Positions 1 to 7,594 are shown, counted from the stretch's first letter. The stretch is 9,837 nt of DNA from Akkermansia muciniphila (GCA_943331195.2 CALQKQ020000101.1:1-9837); one strand, 5' to 3'. Numbers and translations: made by a program. The notes: generated by a model from the sequence alone, not told the origin.

Positions 1-1
1 C

Positions 2-1831
2 GACTACGCCGTCACCAAGGGCACCACCCGCGGCTTCTCCCGCGCCGTCTTCACCATCAACGAAGGCGGGCGCGGCATCATCAAAGACGTCATTTTCGAA
101 GGCGCCGCCTCCTTCTCCCACAGCAAACTCAAGGACGTCATCAAAAGCGATAACCGGAACTGGATCAAGTTCTGGGACCTCAAGCGCCGCGTCGAACGCA
201 GCAAAATCGAATCCGACATCAAAGCCCTCGAGGAATTCTATCAAAACGCCGGCCACCTCGACGCCAAAGTCACCGAAGTCCAACCCCAGCGCGTCGACGA
301 CAAAAACGTCAACCTCGTCTACCGCATCACCGAAGGCCCCGTCTACAACGTGGCCGCCGTCACCGTGGTCGGGAACAAACTCTACCAAACCGCCGACCTC
401 CTCCCCGTTTTCCAACTCGAAGCCGGCCAGACCTATTCCCTGGCTGACATGAAAATCGACCTTTCCACCATCGCCGACTACTACGGCTCCCGCGGCTACG
501 CCGATGCCAAGGTCACCCCCCGCCTCGACAAAAAGGCCGCCGGCCAACTCGACATCACCTACGCCATCGAAGAAGGCAACCAATTCAAAGTCGGCAAAAT
601 CAGCATCTCCGGAAACCAAAAAACCAAGGAAGAAGTCGTCCGCCGCGAACTCACCCTCGCCCCCACCGACGAATACAACACCATCAAGATCAAAAAGTCC
701 CAGGCCCGCCTCATGAACCTCGACTACTTCGAGGGCGTCGACGTCATGCCAGTCTCCTCCGACCTCGGCCCCGACTTCAAGGACATCAACATCGATCTCA
801 AAGAAAAACCCACCGGCCAAGTCCAGTTCGGCGCCGGCTTCAGCTCCATCGACAACCTGGTCGGCTTCGTCGAAGTCACCCAAAAGAACTTCGATGTCAC
901 CAACTGGCCGTCCTTCACCGGCGCCGGGCAGCGCTTCCGCCTCGGCTTGAAAGCCGGCACGCGCCGCAAAGATTTCATCATGAGCCTAACGGAGCCCTAC
1001 TTCATGGGGCAGCGGCTCTCCCTCGGCGGCGACCTCTTCTACACTGAGAAAACCTACCTCAGCGATTACTACGACCAGCGCGACATCGGCGGCAGCCTCA
1101 ACCTCCGCAAACCCCTCGGCGACAACTCCGACCTCCGCCTCACCTACACCCTGCAACAGGTCGAAATCTACGACATCGACAAGGACTCCTCCCCTGAAAT
1201 CAAAGCCGAAGAAGGCGATTTCCTGCAAAGCCGCATCGGTGCCGCTTGGGTCTTCGACAACCGCGACAGCTTCCAGATGCCCACCCGCGGCCACAAGTTC
1301 ACCGCCGAAGGCAACTTCAGCGGCAGCTTCCTCGGCGGCGACGTCGAAACCGTCAGCCTCAGCTTGTCCGGCCAAAAATATTGGAAAATCCCCTTCGACG
1401 CCATCTTCAGCCTCCAAGGCGAATTGGCCTCGGTCGACACCACCGGCGACGCCACCTCCGTCCCCATCTTCGAACGCCAATTCCTCGGCGGCGCCAACAA
1501 CTTGCGCGGCTTTGAATACCGCGACGTCGGACCCAAGGATAACAACGGCGAACCCCTCGGCGGCAATACCCTCGGCTGGATCACCGCCGAAGTCACCTTC
1601 CCCATCGTCTCTAAAGTGCGCGGCGCTATCTTCGGCGACGTCGGCTTCGTGAACGCCGACTCCTGGGACTACAGCTCCAGCGACTACAACGCCGACATCG
1701 GCTTGGGCGTCCGCGTCAACCTCCCCGTCGTCGGCCTCCCCGTCAAAATCGACTACGGCATCCCCGTCACCTCCGACGACTCTAACGATAAAGGCGGCCA
1801 GTTCCAATTCAGCGTCGACTACAAATTCTAA
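2..1831 (+). CDS. bamA: Outer-membrane protein assembly factor BamA (5' end missing)
   Basis: BamA is the Omp85 protein that folds and inserts beta-barrel proteins into the outer membrane. The frame is open from base 2, giving 609 visible residues. A GTG at 350 lies inside the protein and is not the start. About three POTRA repeats are visible (roughly residues 25-113, 118-195 and 198-268), each ending in a short strand such as YRITEG or YAIEEGNQF. From about residue 271 the pattern changes to the alternating strands of a 16-stranded barrel. The Omp85 loop-6 motif is present as LRGF, with the Arg at visible residue 502, after a typical FLGGANN lead-in. The protein ends in FSVDYKF, an aromatic C-terminal beta-signal. 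Full-length homologues are about 750-800 residues, so the signal peptide and probably one or two POTRA domains lie upstream of the window. An intrinsic terminator follows at once, so this is the last gene of its transcript. Confidence 0.96.
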   Translation, partial: DYAVTKGTTRGFSRAVFTINEGGRGIIKDVIFEGAASFSHSKLKDVIKSDNRNWIKFWDLKRRVERSKIESDIKALEEFYQNAGHLDAKVTEVQPQRVDDKNVNLVYRITEGPVYNVAAVTVVGNKLYQTADLLPVFQLEAGQTYSLADMKIDLSTIADYYGSRGYADAKVTPRLDKKAAGQLDITYAIEEGNQFKVGKISISGNQKTKEEVVRRELTLAPTDEYNTIKIKKSQARLMNLDYFEGVDVMPVSSDLGPDFKDINIDLKEKPTGQVQFGAGFSSIDNLVGFVEVTQKNFDVTNWPSFTGAGQRFRLGLKAGTRRKDFIMSLTEPYFMGQRLSLGGDLFYTEKTYLSDYYDQRDIGGSLNLRKPLGDNSDLRLTYTLQQVEIYDIDKDSSPEIKAEEGDFLQSRIGAAWVFDNRDSFQMPTRGHKFTAEGNFSGSFLGGDVETVSLSLSGQKYWKIPFDAIFSLQGELASVDTTGDATSVPIFERQFLGGANNLRGFEYRDVGPKDNNGEPLGGNTLGWITAEVTFPIVSKVRGAIFGDVGFVNADSWDYSSSDYNADIGLGVRVNLPVVGLPVKIDYGIPVTSDDSNDKGGQFQFSVDYKF

Positions 1832-1858
1832 GCGCCGCTCCCGCCGCCTTCTCCTTCC

Positions 1859-1888
1859 AACCGCCGCCCCACCCCGGGCGGCGGTTTT
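1859..1888 (+). terminator. Rho-independent terminator after bamA
   Basis: A perfect 9-bp GC stem, CCGCCGCCC (1861-1869) with GGGCGGCGG (1876-1884), closes a 6-nt loop. AA before and TT after can extend it to 11 bp, and it is followed by TTTT. It sits 27 bases after the bamA stop and in front of a convergent gene. The T-run is short, and in the minus direction only TT follows the stem, so it mainly serves bamA. Confidence 0.8.
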
Positions 1889-1934
1889 GCGTTGCGCCCA
1901 TGCCGCCGCGCGCTTCCGCCTTTTGGCGCTTCGG

Positions 1935-2570
1935 CTAGAACAGCTCCGCCCGCCCCGCTTCCAACAGCGCCGCCAAGTGGGAAAGGTCGGCCACGGTAAT
2001 GTCGGGCCGCGACTCCGCGATCACTTCGGGGAATTCATAACCCGTTAGCACCGCAATGGAGCGGATCCCCGCCGCCTGCGCCGCATGCACGTCGTGGCGC
2101 ATGTCCCCAATCATGACCGTGTCCGGGGGATGCAGTTGGTGCTCCGCTAGGATGCCCGCGATGCGATGCCTTTTGTCCCGCACGCCCGCGTAAATCACCT
2201 CAAAAAAGTGGCTCAAGCCGAGATCGGCAGCCTGCGCGTGAACCGCTTCCGGCGGTGCCGCGCTGAGCACAAACATGCGGCAGCGCGCCCGGGCGCAGCG
2301 CTCCAAAAAAGCTAGGGCTTGGGGAATCAGGGTGACCGGCTCCAAACTAGCAGCCATCGCCGGGCGAAACACCAACTCCAATTCCTCAATGTCGACCCCG
2401 GGGAGGAGCCGCTCGTAGAAGGCCGTAAAGGGCAGGGAAAACTCCCGGCGAAACCGGGTCCGGTCCATCGCCGCGAGTCCATAGTGGCGCAGCACCGCAT
2501 TGGTCGCTTCCACCACCGGAGGAAGGTCGTCCACCAAAGTGCCGGACCAATCGAAAATCACATTGCGCAT
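1935..2570 (-). CDS. HAD-superfamily hydrolase, phosphoglycolate-phosphatase-like
   Basis: Predicted cytoplasmic phosphatase of the haloacid dehalogenase superfamily, 211 residues. All four motifs are visible: motif I FDWSGTL (nucleophile D7), a helical cap at about residues 15-80, motif II VLSAAP (S103), motif III K133, and motif IV IGDMRHD (D156 and D160), which binds Mg2+. Size and cap resemble Gph/PGP-type small-molecule phosphatases; the substrate cannot be read from sequence. The usual motif is DxDGT. Here the second Asp, normally the general acid/base, is Ser (S9). The ATG at 2570 was chosen because the HAD fold begins three residues later and GAGGG lies 7 bases upstream; the frame is open to an ATG at 2654, but that extension is not protein-like and would overlap the start of the divergent gene. 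It is convergent with bamA. Confidence 0.9.
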   Translation of the reverse strand: MRNVIFDWSGTLVDDLPPVVEATNAVLRHYGLAAMDRTRFRREFSLPFTAFYERLLPGVDIEELELVFRPAMAASLEPVTLIPQALAFLERCARARCRMFVLSAAPPEAVHAQAADLGLSHFFEVIYAGVRDKRHRIAGILAEHQLHPPDTVMIGDMRHDVHAAQAAGIRSIAVLTGYEFPEVIAESRPDITVADLSHLAALLEAGRAELF

Positions 2571-2598
2571 GGCCCGCCCTCGTCTCCCGCTCCTCAAA

Positions 2599-2649
2599 AT
2601 CAACCTGAAACCGCAGCTTGCGTCCGCCCTCGCTCCTCCCCAGGTTGAT
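2599..2649. repeat. 9-bp inverted repeat in the divergent intergenic region
   Basis: ATCAACCTG (2599-2607) and its exact reverse complement CAGGTTGAT (2641-2649) are 33 bases apart. They lie in the 82-base gap between the HAD gene and the divergent membrane-protein operon. The right arm ends 3 bases before the ATG at 2653. It could be a divided operator, or an mRNA hairpin that hides the start of the downstream gene. A match of this length by chance is uncommon but not excluded. Confidence 0.4.
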
Positions 2650-2652
2650 CCC

Positions 2653-3144
2653 ATGCCCTTCCCGATTCCCGCCCCGTCGGCCTGCGGTGCCCGCCTCTGG
2701 GCCGGCGGCGCGCGCTACCTGGCACTGGCCGCCTTCATGGGAGGGGCCATCCTGCTTTGCCTCAAAACCGGCGAACACTACCCCTTCTCCCACTTCCCCA
2801 TGTATGGCAATCCCGGCCCCCGCCCCGTCGACTACTACTTCCTCACCGACGCCGCAGGCCAGCCCCTCCCCGTGCTCGAACTCACCGGCGACACCGCGCC
2901 CAAACTGAAAAAACGCCTCAATACCGAACTCAACGAATGGGGCTTCGCTCACAACGTGCGCATGAAATCCCGCATCCCTAGCGACGTCCGCGCCCGCCTC
3001 GCCAAGGAAGTCCTCGACGGCTTCGTCGCCCAATCCCGCCAGCGCGGCACCCCCCTCCCCGACCAAGTGCAGCTCTGGCGCGGCGAGATCCACCTGGGGG
3101 CGGACGGCTACCACGAAACCTTCTTCCAAGAGGCCGCCAACTAG
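2653..3144 (+). CDS. Small membrane-anchored protein paired with an HTTM-like protein
   Basis: Unrecognised protein of 163 residues. A single hydrophobic segment (about residues 21-37, LALAAFMGGAILLCL) is followed at once by the striking motif YPFSHFPMYG (43-52) and then by a soluble domain of about 110 residues. This contains alternating strands (YYFLTDAAGQPLPVLEL, 61-77) and a charged helical part (84-130). The topology suggests a membrane anchor with the domain outside the cytoplasmic membrane, but the orientation is inferred. The ATG at 2653 was chosen because the open frame further upstream covers the divergent HAD gene and is not protein-like. The stop is one base before the start of the next gene, so the two are almost certainly co-transcribed and probably work together. 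No catalytic motif is evident. The function is unknown. Confidence 0.8.
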   Translation: MPFPIPAPSACGARLWAGGARYLALAAFMGGAILLCLKTGEHYPFSHFPMYGNPGPRPVDYYFLTDAAGQPLPVLELTGDTAPKLKKRLNTELNEWGFAHNVRMKSRIPSDVRARLAKEVLDGFVAQSRQRGTPLPDQVQLWRGEIHLGADGYHETFFQEAAN

Positions 3145-3145
3145 C

Positions 3146-4435
3146 ATGAAATCGCTCTTCCAGGACGCCCGCCTCCACGGCTGGCGCGCCGCCCTCCTCA
3201 ACGGCACCGACTTGCGCCACGTCGGCCGCCTCGAGGGCTTCGCGCTTCGCCTCCTCTTCGCCATCGTGGTCTGGCGCAGCCTGGAATTCTACCCCGCCTA
3301 CCCCAGCTTGCCCAAGCCCGTCGGCCTCGCCGCCTGGCCCGCCCTCTGGCAAACCCTCGGCTGGGACCTCACCCGCCTAGCCGATCCCGCCGTCTGGAGC
3401 CAATGCCTCCTCGCCGCCCGCCTGTTGCTCACTTGCTATGTGCTAGGAGTGGCCCTGCCCGTGGCCCTGCCCCTCCTCGCCCTGCTCCACATCGCCATCC
3501 GCACCCTCAACAATTCCCAAGGCGCCGCCCACCATGGCTTCCAAATGGTCAGCCTCGCCCTCCTCACGCAAACCCTGGTCGTCTGGTTCCTCGCCGCCCG
3601 CCGCAGCCTCGCCCGCGCCCGCAGTCAGCCCCCGCCGCCCTGGGCCGCCCCAGGCAACTGGACCTGGCTGTGGCTTTACACCATCGCCATCGCCGCCGCC
3701 ACCTACGTGGTCTCAGTGTGCTCAAAATGGGACGAATCCAGCGGCCAGTGGCTCAAAAACTCCCCCTACGTCGCCACCGAAATCGTTAAAACCCACCGCC
3801 AAAACTTTTACAATAACCTCGACCCCGCCTTCATCCAAGGCGTGCCGCCCGCCACCGCGCCCGCCACCAGCGACCCCGCCACCAACCGCTATCGCCATCC
3901 CATTCCCCCCTCCGCCGACTGGTTAAGCCGCCACCCCGACCTCGCCCGCGTCATGTTTGGCGCCGGCTTTTTCCTCGAACTGCTCGCCTGCCTCGCCGTC
4001 CTCGACCGCCGCGCCGCCCTCGCCATCGGCCTCGGCCTCGTCACCCTCCACGGCTCCATTGAGTGGCTCATGGAACTCTCCTTCCCCTTCAACGAGCGCA
4101 CCGTAGGCGTCTTCTTCGTCAATGCGGTGGGCTGGTTGATCCTGATGCTGCGCGACCCCGCTTGGTGGCCCTCGCGCCGCCTTTGGGCGGGCTCTTTCCT
4201 AGCAGCTTCCGCCCTCCTCGCCGCCCACCTGGCCACGGCGCGCGGAGACACTCCCCTAGCGCATTTCCTAGATCTGTGCCAACACCCTGCGGCCGTGGTC
4301 CCAGAGTTATTCGCCTGGCCCGCCGCCCTCAAATGGTCCTGGGTCCTCCTCACCCAAACCGTGCTCCTAGCCGCCCTCGCGCTGAGTGTCGCTTCGCTGC
4401 GGCCCCAGCGGCCCGCGCCCCCCACTTTGCCCTAG
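3146..4435 (+). CDS. Polytopic membrane protein, HTTM/VKG-carboxylase-like
   Basis: Integral membrane protein of 429 residues with about eight or nine hydrophobic segments, near residues 30-46, 88-118, 128-150, 172-190, 266-288, 289-309, 317-336, 345-365 and 395-415. A large loop at 191-262 carries SKWDESSGQWLKNSPYVA and then a His/Asn/Tyr-rich stretch. The pattern LHGSIEW with a following FPFN (about 301-316) resembles the conserved helix of HTTM (horizontally transferred transmembrane) proteins, which are related to the membrane domain of vitamin-K-dependent gamma-carboxylase. I place it there on motif style only; no carboxylase catalytic residues can be assigned. It begins one base after the preceding stop and is probably translationally coupled to it. 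AAGAGG lies 12 bases before the ATG, rather far for a ribosome binding site. The substrate is unknown. Confidence 0.8.
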   Translation: MKSLFQDARLHGWRAALLNGTDLRHVGRLEGFALRLLFAIVVWRSLEFYPAYPSLPKPVGLAAWPALWQTLGWDLTRLADPAVWSQCLLAARLLLTCYVLGVALPVALPLLALLHIAIRTLNNSQGAAHHGFQMVSLALLTQTLVVWFLAARRSLARARSQPPPPWAAPGNWTWLWLYTIAIAAATYVVSVCSKWDESSGQWLKNSPYVATEIVKTHRQNFYNNLDPAFIQGVPPATAPATSDPATNRYRHPIPPSADWLSRHPDLARVMFGAGFFLELLACLAVLDRRAALAIGLGLVTLHGSIEWLMELSFPFNERTVGVFFVNAVGWLILMLRDPAWWPSRRLWAGSFLAASALLAAHLATARGDTPLAHFLDLCQHPAAVVPELFAWPAALKWSWVLLTQTVLLAALALSVASLRPQRPAPPTLP

Positions 4436-4468
4436 CCTCGCGCTCGCAGCGCGGCTCTCCTTGGCACC

Positions 4469-5437
4469 ATGCCCCCGCGCTCCTCCTCATCCATTCTCCT
4501 CACTTCGCTCATCGGCGATGCCCTGTGCTTGGGCCCACACTGGATCTACGACCAAGACGCCATCGCCCAAACCTTCGGCCTTCCCGCACACTTTGCCGCT
4601 CCCGCGTCCGCCTATCATCCCGGAAAACATGCCGGTGATTTCACCCACTACGGCGATCAAACCCTCGTCCTCCTACAAAGCCTCGCCAACCTAGGCCGCT
4701 TCGACGCCCCAACATTCGCCGCCGCTTGGCGCGCCTTTTGGGAAAACCCCGCCACCCTGAGCTACCGCGACGGCGCCACCCGCACCACCCTCGAAAACCT
4801 CCGCTCCGGCCAACATCCCGCCGCCTCGCCTTCCCAAGACATCGCCGGGGCCTCCCGCCTCGCCCCCCTCTTCCTGCTCGCTTGGGAAAACCCCGACGAC
4901 CTCGCCGCCGCCGCCCGCGCCCAAGCCGCCCTCACCCACGGCCACCCTAGCGTCGCCGAAGTAGCCGATTTCTTCGCGCGGGTCACCTGGCTCGTCCGCG
5001 AGGGCACCGCCATCCCCGAAGCACTGCGCACCATCGCCGCCCAGCAGCCCTGGTCCGCACCACTCCACAGCGGACTGGCCGCCGCCGCCGCTTCGAGCAC
5101 CTCGCCGCAAAGCGACGCCGCCGCCCTCACCGAACACGGCCTCGCCTGCGGCGTCGCCGATGCCTTTCCCGCGCTCTGCCATCTCTTGCTGCGCCACCCC
5201 CACCACGCCGCGACCGCCCTCATCGCCAATGCCGCCGCTGGCGGGGACAGCGCCGCCCGCGGCCTCTTGCTCGGCCTGGTTTACGGCGCCCAGCCCCACG
5301 CCGATCCCCTGCCCGAAGCCTGGACCAGCGGCCTGCGGGCCCAGCGCGACATCGCCGCCTGCTTGGATCAACTCGCCCTAGCGGAAAAACACCCGGAGCC
5401 GCCTGCCGATTCAGCGCAAGCTGAGCGGGGGATCTAA
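4469..5437 (+). CDS. ADP-ribosylglycohydrolase family protein, crystallin-J1/SelJ-like
   Basis: An all-helical protein of 322 residues from the ADP-ribosylglycohydrolase (ARH/DraG) superfamily, whose members remove ADP-ribose from proteins or small molecules using two Mg ions. The N-terminal GDALCLGPHWIYDQ (residues 16-29) and YGDQTLVLLQSL (61-72) match the jellyfish J1-crystallin/selenoprotein J branch better than classical DraG. A late GGD-S-A-A-R-G motif (258-265) occupies the place of the usual GGDxDT metal site but lacks the second Asp and the Thr, so hydrolase activity may be changed or lost. The length is normal for the family. The N-terminus begins directly at the fold, and no clear ribosome binding site precedes the ATG. 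It starts 33 bases after the membrane-protein gene, so it is a likely third operon member, though the functional link is unclear. Its 3' end overlaps the convergent gene by 27 bases. Confidence 0.88.
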   Translation: MPPRSSSSILLTSLIGDALCLGPHWIYDQDAIAQTFGLPAHFAAPASAYHPGKHAGDFTHYGDQTLVLLQSLANLGRFDAPTFAAAWRAFWENPATLSYRDGATRTTLENLRSGQHPAASPSQDIAGASRLAPLFLLAWENPDDLAAAARAQAALTHGHPSVAEVADFFARVTWLVREGTAIPEALRTIAAQQPWSAPLHSGLAAAAASSTSPQSDAAALTEHGLACGVADAFPALCHLLLRHPHHAATALIANAAAGGDSAARGLLLGLVYGAQPHADPLPEAWTSGLRAQRDIAACLDQLALAEKHPEPPADSAQAERGI

Positions 5438-5920
5438 GATTTCCCGCAGCGCAAAGGCCCGCCGCACCGCCGCTGGATCGCGCAGGGTTTGGCGCATGCT
5501 CGGGAGCGCCGCCGCTGCGGGCGTAGCCCCTTTGCCCTTAGCCGCGACGCGGGCGCGAGTGGCGGCGGCTCCGCCAGTCGTGGTCGCCTTGGTGTCGAGG
5601 AGCAGGCGCAGGTGTGCCGCCAAGTCTAACTGATGCTTGAGCGCCTTGGCTTGCTCCTCCGCCGCCGCCGCTTCATAGCCAATTTGACGGCGCGACGGCG
5701 GCAAAGCCAGCGGCAAAGGCGGCGGCCCCGCCGCCCAGGGAGCCCTTTGAGATTCTAGCACCTCCACATCCTCCACATCCTCCGCTTCGCCCGACGCCTC
5801 CTCGCGCCAGGCTTCGAACGCTTGGCGCTGACGGCTTTCCTCCAGGCGTTTTTTCAGCCAGAAAAATAGCGCGCCCCCCAACAACAGAACGATCTGAAAG
5901 TGTTCCAACAATGCTTTCAT
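5411..5920 (-). CDS. Unrecognised single-TM protein downstream of floA
   Basis: Hypothetical protein of 169 residues. A short N-terminal hydrophobic segment (about 8-22, FQIVLLLGGALFFWL) is followed by basic KKR, a highly charged helical stretch (24-58, with repeated Glu/Arg and EDVEDVE), a Pro-rich linker (61-77), an Ala-rich helical segment (82-110) and a low-complexity Ala/Thr/Gly linker. It ends in the helix-like LRDPAAVRRAFALREIL plus DPPLSLR, which looks conserved rather than random. The ATG at 5920 is 18 bases after the floA stop. A TTG at 5938 would add six residues, but ATG is preferred. It is the third gene of an nfeD-floA operon. In Bacillus a small gene, yqfB, sits in the same position, but no similarity is claimed. 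It may be a flotillin-associated membrane protein; this is inferred from position only. Confidence 0.8.
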   Translation of the reverse strand: MKALLEHFQIVLLLGGALFFWLKKRLEESRQRQAFEAWREEASGEAEDVEDVEVLESQRAPWAAGPPPLPLALPPSRRQIGYEAAAAEEQAKALKHQLDLAAHLRLLLDTKATTTGGAAATRARVAAKGKGATPAAAALPSMRQTLRDPAAVRRAFALREILDPPLSLR

Positions 5921-5938
5921 GGCCTGGTCCCGGTACAA

Positions 5939-6943
5939 TTACTGGCCCTCGGGCTTGGCCAAATTGCTGCGCATCTGGGTGTCGGATTTCATGTTCTCCA
6001 TCCGATAGTAGTCCATCACCCCGAGCCGACCGCTCCGGAAAGCTTCCGCTATAGCCAAGGGCACCTGGGCCTCCGCTTCCACCACCTTGGCCTTCATCTC
6101 CGCTACCCGCGCCACCATTTCCTGCTCCAAGGCCACCGCCGCCGCCCGCCGAATCTCCGCCTGCGCCTGCGCCATGTTCTTGTTCGCCTCCGCCTGGGCC
6201 TCCTGGAGCTGCGCGCCCACGTTTTCCCCAACGTCCACATCGGCAATGTCGATCGAGAGAATTTCAAACGCCGTGCCCACGTCCAGCCCACGATTCAAGA
6301 CCACTTTGGAAATCGAATCCGGAGACTCTAACACCGTCTTGTAACTCTCCGCCGACCCAATCGTCGTCACAATCCCCTCGCCGACCCGCGCGATGATGGT
6401 TTCCTCCTTGGCCCCGCCCACAAAGCGATCCAAATTCGTCCGCACCGTGACCCGAGCGCGCACTTTCACTTGAATCCCATCCTTGGCCACGCCGTCAATC
6501 GTGGTCCGACCAGAAGCGGGATTCGGGCAATCAATCACCTTCGGGTCCACCGAAGTGCGCACCGCTTCGACCACACTTTTGCCGGATCCCTTGGTCGCGA
6601 GATCAATGGCGCAGGCTCGGTTCCAATCCAGGCTAATGCCCGCCTTCTGCGCCGCGATGAGGGCTTGGATCGTGGGAACTACGTTGCCCCCCGCAAGGAA
6701 GTGGGCCTCGATGTCGTTGATCGGGATCTCAATGCCGGCTTTTTTCGCGGTGATGCGCGCATCCACCACCATGCCGTAGGGCACCTGCCGCAGGCGCATC
6801 GCCACCAGATCCGTGAAGCCAACGTAGGCCCCCGCCAGCCAGGCGCGCAGCCATACACTGAAAAAGGAAATCACGATGCCAAACAGGAGCAGGCCGCCAA
6901 TCGCAAAGACAAGCAGCATGATGGTGGAAAGGTCGATAGACAT
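5939..6943 (-). CDS. floA: Flotillin-like protein FloA
   Basis: Bacterial flotillin that scaffolds functional membrane microdomains on the inner face of the cytoplasmic membrane. Its 334 residues are close to the roughly 330 of Bacillus subtilis FloA (YqfA), and much of the sequence is recognisable: an N-terminal membrane hairpin (about 7-40), the motif MRLRQVP, then EAHFLAGGNVVPTIQALIAA, AIDLA, and GGAKEETIIARVGEGIVTTIGS. The FEILSIDIADVDVGENVGAQL segment leads into the Glu-Ala-rich flotillin repeats (about 235-300, AQAEANKNMAQAQAE), which drive oligomerisation. It ends GVMDYYRMENMKSDTQMR. Compared with my memory of the Bacillus protein, there are small insertions near KGSGKS and ASGRTT. It lies 26 bases downstream of nfeD and 18 upstream of the third gene, all on the minus strand. 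No Shine-Dalgarno precedes the ATG. Confidence 0.97.
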   Translation of the reverse strand: MSIDLSTIMLLVFAIGGLLLFGIVISFFSVWLRAWLAGAYVGFTDLVAMRLRQVPYGMVVDARITAKKAGIEIPINDIEAHFLAGGNVVPTIQALIAAQKAGISLDWNRACAIDLATKGSGKSVVEAVRTSVDPKVIDCPNPASGRTTIDGVAKDGIQVKVRARVTVRTNLDRFVGGAKEETIIARVGEGIVTTIGSAESYKTVLESPDSISKVVLNRGLDVGTAFEILSIDIADVDVGENVGAQLQEAQAEANKNMAQAQAEIRRAAAVALEQEMVARVAEMKAKVVEAEAQVPLAIAEAFRSGRLGVMDYYRMENMKSDTQMRSNLAKPEGQ

Positions 6944-6969
6944 AGGTTTAGGCGTTTGGATTGAAAAGG

Positions 6970-7449
6970 CTAGGATTTGAGCGCCGCAGGAGCGACGATG
7001 AGGCGGAAATTGTCGGCCCCGACCACCTCCAGCATGGTACCAGCGGGCACTTGACCGGTTTGGCAGAAGCCCTCGTAGCGTTGTCCCGCCACCGAGACAT
7101 AGCCGCTCGGAGAAAGCATCGTCAGCGCTTCCCCAGCTTGCCCAATCAAGCCCGCCGCCTCCCGGCCCAACGGCGCCGCGTCTGCCGCCACCGCCGCAGA
7201 CAGAAAGGCCCGCCGCCCCATCCGGGTGCCCGGAAGGATTTTAAACTCAATAAAAAGCACCAAGATTCCCAGGCCGCCCGCGGCCAGCAACGCCACCAGC
7301 CCGCCACCCGGCCCATAGGCCTGGAACGCCAAGGCACAGCCCCCTATCAACAGCAGCCCCCCCAGCGCGCCCAGCACCCCGCCAGGAACGAACACTTCCA
7401 CCGCAATGAGCAGGATCCCGAGAGCCAAAAAAGCAGCGATCAGTGTCAT
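6970..7449 (-). CDS. nfeD: NfeD-family membrane protein (short form)
   Basis: Flotillin partner of the NfeD family, 159 residues. Three hydrophobic helices (about 4-20, 24-42 and 50-68) with the family's Gly-rich VPGGVLGALGG motif are followed by a cytoplasmic OB-fold domain (about 100-155). This shows the usual GQAGEALTMLSPSGYVSVAGQRYE pattern, then a Val/Gly turn and FRLIVAP. There is no ClpP-like serine protease domain, so it is the short class commonly found beside flotillin genes. The ATG at 7449 was chosen because the first helix starts there; the frame stays open to 7554, but the extra 35 residues are not protein-like. It is the first gene of the nfeD-floA operon. No convincing promoter or ribosome binding site was found upstream, although an AT-rich patch lies at 7450-7482. 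Confidence 0.92.
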   Translation of the reverse strand: MTLIAAFLALGILLIAVEVFVPGGVLGALGGLLLIGGCALAFQAYGPGGGLVALLAAGGLGILVLFIEFKILPGTRMGRRAFLSAAVAADAAPLGREAAGLIGQAGEALTMLSPSGYVSVAGQRYEGFCQTGQVPAGTMLEVVGADNFRLIVAPAALKS

Positions 7450-7594
7450 GAGGATAGATCTACTAGTAAAATCACAAAAGGCGATGGCGACGACCCTCCC
7501 GGGAACCCCCCTCCCCAAACTAACGCACCCAAGCTGTCGAGGAGCCCGGTTCACCCCACACCACTACGCGCGCCGCCCCCCTCCCGCAAGTTTT

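Noticed and set aside
986..1807. Long minus-strand frame opposite bamA
   Set aside because: It is rich in Ala, Val, Glu, Asp and Gly, as expected from the reverse complement of C-ending codons. bamA is unmistakable on the other strand.
2386..3264. Minus-strand frame of 292 residues across the divergent region
   Set aside because: It overlaps three well-supported genes in antisense and has no motif. It is a product of high GC and few stops.
4439..4453. Short hairpin CGCGCT/AGCGCG before the ADP-ribosylglycohydrolase gene
   Set aside because: A 6-bp stem in GC-rich sequence with no T-run is expected by chance, and the genes look co-transcribed.
5921..5938. TTG start at 5938 for the third flotillin-cluster gene
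   Set aside because: The ATG at 5920 gives a better membrane-anchor N-terminus and normal spacing after floA; the TTG directly abuts the floA stop.
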